From: Candidatus Gastranaerophilales bacterium
GTDB lineage: Bacteria; Cyanobacteriota; Vampirovibrionia; Gastranaerophilales; Gastranaerophilaceae
DNA: 36,160 nt
Reading direction: 5' to 3'
NCBI GenBank assembly: GCA_944324195.1
Contig: CALUVJ010000009.1
Span: forward strand, 1 to 36,160
A program made the translations under genes and the position numbers. The first letter of the stretch is position 1. Each line of letters opens with the position of its first letter. This document shows positions 1 through 6,634 of the stretch, piece by piece. The notes under the pieces are model-generated. The model had not been told where the DNA came from and did no database searches. It saw only the letters and a program-made list of their open reading frames with translations.

Positions 1-29
1 CCCCCGCAATGACGTTGAACCAGTTATGA

Positions 30-103
30 TCAGGTAAAACCTGACCTACAATTCTATTCACTACTCACTATTCACTAATCACTAGTCCAATCCATTTACC
101 CCC
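30..103. repeat. Intergenic repeat, long form, copy 1
   Basis: Seen directly: a perfect inverted repeat (TCAGGT, AAA, ACCTGA; 30-44), then heptamer-like units of ACTATTC/ACTAATC type (about 59-85), then CCAATCCATTTACCCCC (87-103). The same order of parts recurs at 29433-29524. The C-run stops one base before the -35 box of rpsU. Function unknown; it looks like a dispersed extragenic element. Confidence 0.75.
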
Positions 104-132
104 TTGAAAATCTGTTTTGCTTGTTATATCAT
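104..132 (+). promoter_or_regulatory. Promoter of rpsU
   Basis: TTGAAA at 104-109 and TATCAT at 127-132 with a 17-base spacer, 45 bases ahead of the rpsU start. It begins right where the repeat's C-run ends. Confidence 0.55.
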
Positions 133-176
133 AAATCCTGTTACACATAGTTGCTATAAAGGTGGTGAAAATATAA

Positions 177-350
177 ATGGCAGAAGTTAAAGTTGGCGAA
201 AACGAAAGTATCGAAAGCGCTTTAAGAAGATTTAAGAAAAAAATCCAGAAGGCTGGTATTTTATCCGAAGTTAAAAAGCGTGAAAGATATGAAAAGCCAA
301 GCGTTAAAAGAAAACGTAAATCAGAAGCCGCTCGTAAGCGCAAAGTATAA
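177..350 (+). CDS. rpsU: Small ribosomal protein bS21
   Basis: 57-residue protein of the small ribosomal subunit; bS21 sits near the 3' end of 16S rRNA and helps initiation. The translation starts [19 protein letters not shown], with the family's hallmark ES(I)E..LRRFKK segment, and ends in a strongly basic tail ([14 protein letters not shown]). Length matches the family. The start is ATG at 177 with a purine-rich AAAGGTGG at 158-165. It is monocistronic here, between its own promoter and a clear terminator. Many cyanobacteria and relatives carry bS21, so its presence gives little taxonomic resolution. Confidence 0.95.
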   Translation: MAEVKVGENESIESALRRFKKKIQKAGILSEVKKRERYEKPSVKRKRKSEAARKRKV

Positions 351-353
351 AAT

Positions 354-383
354 AAAAAGATCCGTCAGCAGGCGGGTCTTTTT
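354..383 (+). terminator. Rho-independent terminator of rpsU
   Basis: 11-bp stem AAAAAGATCCG / CGGGTCTTTTT (one G-T pair), loop TCAGCAGG, U-rich 3' side; it starts 3 bases after the rpsU stop. Confidence 0.85.
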
Positions 384-412
384 ATTTTGGAACACTTTTT
401 CTTCGCCTCTAT

Positions 413-513
413 GATGTCAGACTTGTAGTCATATCCGCCAGCCGGATTACATTTACCCCGCCTAAGGACGCCAGACTTGTAGTCACACCTGCCAACCAAA
501 TACATTTACCCCC
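413..513. repeat. Two tandem short-form intergenic repeats
   Basis: Two units of about 47 bases (413-459 and 467-513) share the sequence G-A-YG-Y-CAGACTTGTAGTC, then a variable CC-rich stretch, then TACATTTACCCC(C). Related units lie at 29532-29577 and 29586-29637. The second unit's CCCCCTA provides the TAG stop of the neighbouring minus-strand TPR gene (513-515). Confidence 0.75.
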
Positions 514-1694
514 TACCACCAGTATGGATGACGGTAATAGCGCGGATAGTATAAGTAATTGTATCGAGACCACTGAAGCTGATTTTGTTCTTCAAGCAGC
601 ATATTCTGGCGAATCATTTCGCGAATTTGAGCTTCTCGCTGCGCTGCTTCAATTCTTCTTGCATTTTCTGCTACAAGTGCAGTATCAAGCCTTTCCTGAG
701 ATTCGTTTAAATCTTTAAAACAGGCGGCAAGGTTTGAGCCTGTGTATCTTGAAATACAATCGTTAGCTGTTTCAAAAAACTCATTTTGACGCTTATCCCA
801 GTAATCATAGTCATTCTGCAGCAGTTTTTCATTTTTTGCTTTGATTTTAAACCAGTCAGGTTTTTTGCAGTACGAGGTTATTTTTTTATAGGCATTATCA
901 ATCTTTTTTTGTTCAAGGGGAGCAATCAGTTTATTTACGCTTGCAATCATGCCGGTGAGTTCCTGTGAGTAATAAATTTGCTTTGCCCTGTAATAATACC
1001 TGAGCTTCTCCGCATCGTTAGAAGTTGAATATGCAACTCTCATGTAATTTTGCGGATTTCCCGGGTCAAGCCGTACAAGATTTCTTGCGGACGTGTAAGC
1101 TTTTTGCGGATTTTTAAGTATACTGTATATGTTATACAAAAGTTCTTGGGCCGGGAAAAAAGCGCCGTCCGTTTGTTTTATTTTTGACGCATAAGCTTCT
1201 GCCGTCTTTAAATCCTGCATGTAATAGTAGTTTTGAGCCACCTGAAATCTTGCCATGGAATTTGTATTAATGTATGGCATAAGGTATTTGTTAGAATTAA
1301 TATAATCTCCGTTCATAGAATACAGGACGCCGAGCCGGTATTCTTTTGCTGATTTAGGGAATAAATTATTTTTATCAAGTTCAAGGAGTTTTTGTGCATA
1401 ACTTAGGGCTTTAGGGTAATCCTTGTTTAGTGTATAAACATTTATAAATCTTGCAAGGTTCGGAATATAATCCGGCATGAGTTTTTCGGCTTTTTCGTAT
1501 TTTCCTAGCTTTATGTATTTTTCATTTTTTTGAATTTTTTTGTATTCTTTTTTCAGCTCTTTATTTAATTCACCCTTATATGGAATGAATTTCACATCAA
1601 GATTTGATTCAAATTCATAGTAGGTTCTATAATCCGCTAAGGCGCAGGTTATAGAAAATATGAATAATAAAAATATAACTGTGAATTTTTTCAT
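513..1694 (-). CDS. Exported TPR-repeat protein
   Basis: 393 residues. A signal peptide is clear: MKK, a hydrophobic stretch to about residue 18 and an ALA cleavage site near 20, so the protein should be exported to the periplasm or surface. Helical repeats of TPR character run from about 55 to 260 (for example YPKALSYAQKLLELDKNN, about 92-109, followed by further 34-residue units). A charged coiled-coil stretch (about 325-375) leads to an unusual aromatic tail rich in Tyr, Arg and Trp (RYNYLYYPRYYRHPYWW). It is the last gene of the operon and overlaps the response regulator by 4 bases (ATGA), so translation is probably coupled. TPR proteins are scaffolds; no enzymatic function can be read. 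The stop codon TAG falls on the edge of an intergenic repeat. Confidence 0.85.
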   Translation of the reverse strand: MKKFTVIFLLFIFSITCALADYRTYYEFESNLDVKFIPYKGELNKELKKEYKKIQKNEKYIKLGKYEKAEKLMPDYIPNLARFINVYTLNKDYPKALSYAQKLLELDKNNLFPKSAKEYRLGVLYSMNGDYINSNKYLMPYINTNSMARFQVAQNYYYMQDLKTAEAYASKIKQTDGAFFPAQELLYNIYSILKNPQKAYTSARNLVRLDPGNPQNYMRVAYSTSNDAEKLRYYYRAKQIYYSQELTGMIASVNKLIAPLEQKKIDNAYKKITSYCKKPDWFKIKAKNEKLLQNDYDYWDKRQNEFFETANDCISRYTGSNLAACFKDLNESQERLDTALVAENARRIEAAQREAQIREMIRQNMLLEEQNQLQWSRYNYLYYPRYYRHPYWW

Positions 1695-2074
1695 ACTTGT
1701 TCAAGAATTTCTCTGTAAGCCGAAATACACTTCAAGGCAGTGGATTTTGGTATACAATCTACTCCGAGAGTTTCCGCAATATGCCTGGCATTATATGACG
1801 CGGATATTATTACAACCTTTGTATTCATATAACGATTAAATGTCTTTATTTGTTCAATCAGCCATTCTCCGGCCAGTTTGGGTGTGAAATCTTCTTCCAT
1901 TTGCATATCGGTAATAATGATATCAAAAGGCTTTTGGGTAAGTAAAATATCGTATGCATCTTTTGCACAATCTGCCGTAGTAATTTCAACTTCCCCGTTA
2001 AAAATTTCATCGACTATGTTGGAATTATAATCCCGCCAACCTTTTATATCATCTACTATTAATACCTGTTTCAT
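1691..2074 (-). CDS. Single-domain response regulator (CheY-like)
   Basis: 127 residues, a receiver domain and nothing more. The acidic pair D8-D9, the phospho-acceptor D56 (in DIIITDMQM), the switch Ser91 (VVIISAS) and the invariant K110 (CIPKS) are all in place, so it should be phosphorylated. With no output domain it must act by protein-protein contact or as a phosphorelay intermediate. A histidine kinase starts the same operon and is the obvious candidate partner; that pairing is inferred from context. It overlaps aroH by 4 bases (2071-2074) and the TPR gene by 4 bases (1691-1694), which implies tight coupling. There is a nine-residue insertion-like stretch (EEDFTPKLA) after the phospho-acceptor loop. 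Confidence 0.9.
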   Translation of the reverse strand: MKQVLIVDDIKGWRDYNSNIVDEIFNGEVEITTADCAKDAYDILLTQKPFDIIITDMQMEEDFTPKLAGEWLIEQIKTFNRYMNTKVVIISASYNARHIAETLGVDCIPKSTALKCISAYREILEQV

Positions 2075-2421
2075 TTTCTTAGCTTCTCCGCTCCGTCAAG
2101 ATATACAAATTCCGGAACAAAGCTTTCTCCGCAATTGATTACAATTAGGACTCTGAGACATTTCGGAAGGCTGTTTGGAACATCAAGCTCGTGAAAACAC
2201 ATCATCGGAACGTCTTTCCATTTCATATTAATGCGCGCATATTTTGCCGGAAAATCCGCGTTCAAGTCATCTGTTAATGTAAATATTGCATGAGAAACGG
2301 AATCAACTTCTATATTATTCCTTTTCATTAATTCCGTAAGAAGTTTTATTGTAGCTGCGCCAATTGCTTCCGGAGTATTTTCTTCTACAGTTACAGCGCC
2401 TCTTATACCTTTTGAAATCAT
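2071..2421 (-). CDS. aroH: Chorismate mutase, AroH type
   Basis: 116 residues of the monofunctional trimeric AroH family, which converts chorismate to prephenate for Phe and Tyr synthesis. From memory of the Bacillus subtilis enzyme, the active-site residues fall at the same numbers: R7 (GIRGAVTVE), R63 (KYAR), C75 and E78 (MMCFHELDV), R90 (KCLRV), and Y107 close to Tyr108. The C-terminal tail is short. It sits between a Nudix gene and a response regulator, not next to other aromatic genes, which is an odd place for a biosynthetic enzyme. The gap to the Nudix gene is 35 bases; the downstream overlap is 4 bases. Confidence 0.93.
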   Translation of the reverse strand: MISKGIRGAVTVEENTPEAIGAATIKLLTELMKRNNIEVDSVSHAIFTLTDDLNADFPAKYARINMKWKDVPMMCFHELDVPNSLPKCLRVLIVINCGESFVPEFVYLDGAEKLRK

Positions 2422-2456
2422 TTTCTATACCTTCCTTTGTCTAATTTGTTTACTCT

Positions 2457-3002
2457 TTATTCCCTTGCAACAAGATAAAATAATGCTGCAAGAGTTGAAG
2501 CCGTTAAGGCAGCTCCTGCTTGTTCCTGCTCTTTTAGCCAGTTGTATACATTGTTTTTGTCAACAAGTATTCTGTCAATTATCACCCCGCCGTCGTTTAC
2601 GGGTTTTGATACAATATTGTAATTGTTAATGTAAGCAATGGCAATTGTAACAACTTCCGAAACACATCCCGGCGAACTTGCTGTTTTTCGGGTTTTAATT
2701 TCAATTCTGTCGGCTTTTAGCCCCGCTTCCTCCAGAAGTTCAGCATTAATAGCATCTTCAATGGTTTCACCGATTCTTTCATCACCGACAAGGCCGGCAG
2801 GAAGCGCGATTGAATACTTGGCAATACCTTCGGCAACAAGCGGCGGACGTTCTTCTTTCAAAAACAAGATTTTTTCGTTATTAATTACCGGAAGTATAAC
2901 TACAACGTCTTTAGCATTAGGTCTGTGTGCATAAACCCAGTCTTTACCGGTCTTGGATTTTGTACTCTTTAGCTGCAAATATTTTGTATCATATAAAATC
3001 AT
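2457..3002 (-). CDS. Nudix hydrolase, ADP-ribose pyrophosphatase-like
   Basis: 181 residues. The Nudix box lies at 73-95: G73, E79, E88, E91-E92, G94. The usual R of the REUxEE core is Ala here (NAELLEEAG), while the metal-binding glutamates remain. Upstream, LFLKEERPPL and SIALPAGL resemble the ADP-ribose/nucleoside-diphosphate-sugar hydrolase subgroup, so nucleotide-sugar or ADP-ribose cleavage in the cytoplasm is the best guess; the substrate cannot be fixed from sequence. The first codon lies 9 bases after the kinase stop, so the two are probably co-transcribed. Confidence 0.85.
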   Translation of the reverse strand: MILYDTKYLQLKSTKSKTGKDWVYAHRPNAKDVVVILPVINNEKILFLKEERPPLVAEGIAKYSIALPAGLVGDERIGETIEDAINAELLEEAGLKADRIEIKTRKTASSPGCVSEVVTIAIAYINNYNIVSKPVNDGGVIIDRILVDKNNVYNWLKEQEQAGAALTASTLAALFYLVARE

Positions 3003-3011
3003 GCAAGTTTC

Positions 3012-4358
3012 CTATTCACCGTAGTGTAAATTTATATTCATAACTGCCGGAAGTTTTATTGTAAACTCGGTGTATTTACCTTCTTCACTTTCTACCGTAA
3101 GCTCGCCTCCGTGGGATTTGACAACTTGCTGGGCAAGGTACAATCCCAGGCCGGTACCTATTTTTCTAAACTTTTTAGCTGCTGAATAATATCTGTTAAA
3201 GATTTTATCTATATCTTCTTTTGATATACCGGCACCGTAGTCTTTCACTTTTATAACAATAAATTTCGGTATTTCACCAATTTGAATATCAATTGGAGAA
3301 TTTGGTTCGCCATATGAAATTGCGTTTTGTATAAGGTTTTTAATAACTCTTCTGAGCTGTATTTTATCTGCATATACCCTGATATCACGCTCAGATAAAA
3401 ATTTTATGGAATTATTTGTTTTTACAGCAATAGGTTCCATATCTTCAATAATTTCCTGAATAAAACCTTTCAGCAAAATATTTTCTTTAAAAAGCCGTAT
3501 ATTGCCATCGCGAACTTTATACGTTTCAAGAACAATTTGAACCAAATCAAGAAGTTCTTTGTTTGAAGTTTGCATATTTTTAAGAGCTATTTCCTGTTTT
3601 TCAGAAATCGGACCAAAATTTTTATTAAGAAACAACTCCAGCATGTTTGTCTCTGCTATTATCGGAACTTTTAAGTCATGCGTAAGCGTTGCCACAAAAT
3701 CTTCCTTCAAGTTTTCAAGCTCTCTTTGATTTGTAATATTTTGGATAATTATAATAAACCTTTTCTTCTTATCCTCCATCTTCAGCTCCATTGAGCTTGC
3801 ACAAAAATTCAAGGATTTATTCGCATTGATAATTATTCCTTCTTCTTTCAGAGTTTCAATATTACACCTTGGAGCCAGTTTAATATAATTATCCAACAAT
3901 TCTCCCACAAGTTTTCTTCCGTCGGTTTCAAACCATTCGCTGATTTTTGAAGTAGCTCTCAATATTCGATGGTTTTCGTCAAAAATAATAAGTCCGTCAG
4001 AAAGAGAATTAATAACCGCTTCCAATAATTTATTCTGGCGGTGCAGTTCATTTTGATATTCTATTATCATTTTCTCTCTGTCATAGAGAGTTTCTATCAT
4101 TCGGTTAATGCTCTCCGCAAGCGGAGCTGAATTCGGCAGGCTTATCCTTTCAACTTTTTTAGTTAAATCTCCATATCTTACGGAATTTACGGTTTTTGTA
4201 ATTACACCCAGATAATCATTAACCCTTGTCCAATTTTTGCCGGCTTTTCTTGCAAATATAAACAATGTTACAAGTGTTATCAGTACTAATATATTCAAAA
4301 TATGAATAAAAAATGTACTGCTGTCTCCTAAAATATGATTTAACACTTCTAACGGCAT
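3012..4358 (-). CDS. Membrane-bound sensor histidine kinase with PAS domain
   Basis: 448 residues. One transmembrane helix (about 17-36) with almost nothing outside the membrane, a HAMP-like linker (about 40-95), a coiled stretch, a PAS domain (about 112-215, INSLSDGLIIFDENHRIL), then HisKA with H227 in the H-box (TLTHDLKVP), N-box N345 (IKNLIQNAISYG), G1 D373-G375-G377 (VKDYGAGIS) and G2 GTGLGL (401-406). All catalytic boxes are intact. With no periplasmic sensor it probably responds through the PAS domain or the membrane. It is first in an operon with Nudix, aroH and a lone receiver. Its start is 62 bases from the divergent fliO-like gene, so the two promoters share that gap. Confidence 0.93.
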   Translation of the reverse strand: MPLEVLNHILGDSSTFFIHILNILVLITLVTLFIFARKAGKNWTRVNDYLGVITKTVNSVRYGDLTKKVERISLPNSAPLAESINRMIETLYDREKMIIEYQNELHRQNKLLEAVINSLSDGLIIFDENHRILRATSKISEWFETDGRKLVGELLDNYIKLAPRCNIETLKEEGIIINANKSLNFCASSMELKMEDKKKRFIIIIQNITNQRELENLKEDFVATLTHDLKVPIIAETNMLELFLNKNFGPISEKQEIALKNMQTSNKELLDLVQIVLETYKVRDGNIRLFKENILLKGFIQEIIEDMEPIAVKTNNSIKFLSERDIRVYADKIQLRRVIKNLIQNAISYGEPNSPIDIQIGEIPKFIVIKVKDYGAGISKEDIDKIFNRYYSAAKKFRKIGTGLGLYLAQQVVKSHGGELTVESEEGKYTEFTIKLPAVMNINLHYGE

Positions 4359-4420
4359 GCCTGCTTGTCCTATTTTATAATTTTATGGTACAATTATAAC
4401 AGAAAATAAGGTTAGTTTAA

Positions 4421-5212
4421 ATGAAAAAGGTTTTGGGCATAATATTAGGAGTATATTTAGGGCTTGTTGCACAGGTTTGTTATGCTGCCGATAAATTTGA
4501 CATACTTCCGGATCTTCCGGAACCGCTTGCCAGTGCAGCCCAAGCATCTTCCGTTACTACTGTTGATACGGCAAATGCAATAACAACACAACCTGTAGGA
4601 CAAGAACCAAATTTTGTTTCTATGATTTTATCGCTTGTTTTTGTAATTTTGTTAATTTATGCAACGGGAATTTTGTATACAAAACTTAACAAATTTGGTT
4701 TAAAAACTATGAAAAGGCAAATGGGAGATAATTCCGCATCTCGGGTTTCCGTACTTTCCACGACGCCTTTGGGTGCTAATAAATCACTCCATGTAGTAGA
4801 ACTTGACGGTAAAAGAATGCTTATAGGCGCTTCTGTTAATTCTATTCATTTAATAAAAGATTTGGGAAGCTATTCTGAAGGGGAAATTGAAGAGGGGGAA
4901 TTTTCTAAAATTGAGATTCCGAATATCAGAATCCCGAAAATAGAAATTCCGAAAATTGAAATTCCGGGATTCACAAAGGTTATATCAAAACCGAAAGCAG
5001 AGGAGACTAAAGCGGAAGAAACAAATGAAGAAACTTCGCTGGAATCTGACGGTTTTGAGATTTCAGAGATTTATGAGGAGGAAAATTCTGACGGTATAAT
5101 CGATAAGCTTTTCCACACTTCTCCAAGTGCTGAAACTAAAAAGGCTGAAGAAATTGATAACGAACACAAAGTTGATCCTGATGAATTTGCTTTATACAAA
5201 AAATATTTATAA
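4421..5212 (+). CDS. fliO: FliO-like flagellar export protein
   Basis: 263 residues. Signal peptide 1-22 (CYAA), a low-complexity stretch, one transmembrane helix (about 66-86), then the FliO-type cytoplasmic segment: VSVLSTTPLGANKSLHVVEL followed by GKRMLIGAS and IHLIKDL (109-148). FliO is a small accessory membrane protein that helps assemble the FliP/Q/R export gate. The C-terminal third is unusual: an IPKIE-type pentamer repeated four to five times (165-184), then an acidic Glu-rich tail. Flagellin genes in the same window support the call. No other export-gate gene is adjacent. Downstream spacing to the nonulosonate synthase is 12 bases, so they may be co-transcribed. Confidence 0.75.
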   Translation: MKKVLGIILGVYLGLVAQVCYAADKFDILPDLPEPLASAAQASSVTTVDTANAITTQPVGQEPNFVSMILSLVFVILLIYATGILYTKLNKFGLKTMKRQMGDNSASRVSVLSTTPLGANKSLHVVELDGKRMLIGASVNSIHLIKDLGSYSEGEIEEGEFSKIEIPNIRIPKIEIPKIEIPGFTKVISKPKAEETKAEETNEETSLESDGFEISEIYEEENSDGIIDKLFHTSPSAETKKAEEIDNEHKVDPDEFALYKKYL

Positions 5213-5224
5213 AATGGTGTCTTA

Positions 5225-6100
5225 ATGGAAAGAAAGTGTGTAAGAATAGGTAACAAAACAGTCGGGGACGGTTATCCGTGTTTTATTATTGCGGAAATTG
5301 GTATAAATCATAACGGTTCTGTTAATTTGGCTAAAAAGATGATTGATATTGCTGTTACAACCGGCTGTGATGCGGTAAAGTTCCAGAAGAGAACTGTTGA
5401 TGTGGTTTATACAAAAGAAGAACTCGCACAAGCACGAAACAGTGTTTTCGGCAAAACTAACGGAGATTTAAAACGGGGTCTGGAGTTTGGAGAAGAAGAG
5501 TACAGAGAAATCGATAATTATTGCAGGCAGCATGGAATTATGTGGTTTGCTTCCTGCTGGGATGAGCAGTCCGTAGATTTTATGGAGGAATTTGATGTTC
5601 CTTGTTATAAAATTGCATCTGCTTCTTTAACGGATGATAATTTGTTAAAGTATACACGTTCAAAGGGTAAACCGGTATTGCTTTCTACCGGCATGAGTAC
5701 AATGGAGCAGATAAGGCATGCGGTAGATGTTCTCGGTGAAGATGATTTAATTTTATACCACTGCACATCAACATACCCATCAAATGCAGATGAGACAAAT
5801 TTAAGAGTCATAGAAACATTTAGGAAAGAGTTTTCCTGCCCGATTGGTTACTCAGGGCACGAAAGGGGAGTGACACCTTCCGTTCTTGCTGTCGCACTTG
5901 GAGCTAATTCTGTAGAAAGACATATAACTACTGACAGAACAAACTGGGGCTCTGATCAGGCGGCAAGTTTAGAGATGGCAGGGCTCTATCATCTTGTAAG
6001 AGATGTAAGGCAGACTCCCGTTTTGCTGGGTGACGGAATTAAAATAGTATATGAAAGAGAACGACCGATTATCGATAAATTGAGAAGAGTTAATAAATAA
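5225..6100 (+). CDS. NeuB-family nonulosonate (sialic-acid-like) synthase lacking the SAF domain
   Basis: 291 residues. The TIM-barrel of the NeuB/SpsE family condenses phosphoenolpyruvate with a hexose or its phosphate to make a nine-carbon keto-acid. Visible family motifs are IAEIGINHNG (22-31), DAVKFQK (49-55), YKIASASL, LLSTGMST, YHCTSTYPS, GYSGHERGV and SVERHITTD. H212 and H233 correspond to the two metal-binding histidines of the Neisseria enzyme. The family normally has about 340 residues with a C-terminal SAF (antifreeze-like) domain; here the protein stops right after the barrel (IIDKLRRVNK). It is followed after one base by a HAD phosphatase, which fits a route through a 9-phosphate (as for Kdn or Neu5Ac-9-P). 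The product, perhaps a sugar for flagellin or surface glycans, is inference. Confidence 0.87.
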   Translation: MERKCVRIGNKTVGDGYPCFIIAEIGINHNGSVNLAKKMIDIAVTTGCDAVKFQKRTVDVVYTKEELAQARNSVFGKTNGDLKRGLEFGEEEYREIDNYCRQHGIMWFASCWDEQSVDFMEEFDVPCYKIASASLTDDNLLKYTRSKGKPVLLSTGMSTMEQIRHAVDVLGEDDLILYHCTSTYPSNADETNLRVIETFRKEFSCPIGYSGHERGVTPSVLAVALGANSVERHITTDRTNWGSDQAASLEMAGLYHLVRDVRQTPVLLGDGIKIVYERERPIIDKLRRVNK

Positions 6101-6101
6101 T

Positions 6102-6593
6102 ATGACTATAATTTTACCTGACAGTATAAAATTTGTAATAACCGATTTTGACGGAATTGTGACCGATAATTGTGTTTATATTGACTCTAAAGGCGAGATG
6201 ACACGCAAACTCAATTTTAAAGATGTCATGGCCTTTTCAATCCTCAGAAAAAACGGATACAGGATGGGGATAATATCAGGCGAAAAAAATTCCGCGATAG
6301 AAATTATTTCAAATAAGTTTAATGTTGAAGAAGTACATCAGGGAATCCGGATAAAAATAGACGTTTTAAAATCCATTGTTGAACGTTACAATCTGAGTGA
6401 GGATGAATTTGTTTATATCGGAGACGATATAAATGATTATGACTCTCTCTGTTACGCAAAATATGCAGTCACAGTACCGAATGCGGTTGATAAAATTAAA
6501 AATATAAAAGATATACAAATTACAACGGCCAAAGGCGGCGAGGGCGCTTTTAGAGAAGTTGTGGACGCTGTAATAAACAAGAAATCTTATTAG
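6102..6593 (+). CDS. KdsC/YrbI-type HAD phosphatase
   Basis: 163 residues, the size of capless C0-type HAD phosphatases (KdsC, and the Kdn-9-phosphate phosphatase of Bacteroides). Motif I is TDFDGIVTD with D15 and D17; motif II is Ser59 (IISGEKN); the motif III lysine is K85 in HQGIRIKI; motif IV is GDDINDYD (107-114). All are intact. Such enzymes act as tetramers on sugar-acid phosphates. Being one base downstream of a NeuB-family synthase, it probably dephosphorylates that enzyme's product. Kdo-8-phosphate is the alternative, but no other Kdo gene is in view. Confidence 0.85.
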   Translation: MTIILPDSIKFVITDFDGIVTDNCVYIDSKGEMTRKLNFKDVMAFSILRKNGYRMGIISGEKNSAIEIISNKFNVEEVHQGIRIKIDVLKSIVERYNLSEDEFVYIGDDINDYDSLCYAKYAVTVPNAVDKIKNIKDIQITTAKGGEGAFREVVDAVINKKSY

Positions 6594-6604
6594 AATTAAT
6601 AGTG

Positions 6605-6613
6605 TGATATAAT
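6605..6613 (+). promoter_or_regulatory. Extended -10 promoter of nadE
   Basis: TGA-TATAAT at 6605-6613 is a perfect extended -10 element, 21 bases ahead of the nadE start. No good -35 box is visible. It implies nadE can be transcribed apart from the sugar genes upstream. Confidence 0.5.
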
Positions 6614-6634
6614 TACCTTGAAGAGGTTTTTAGA

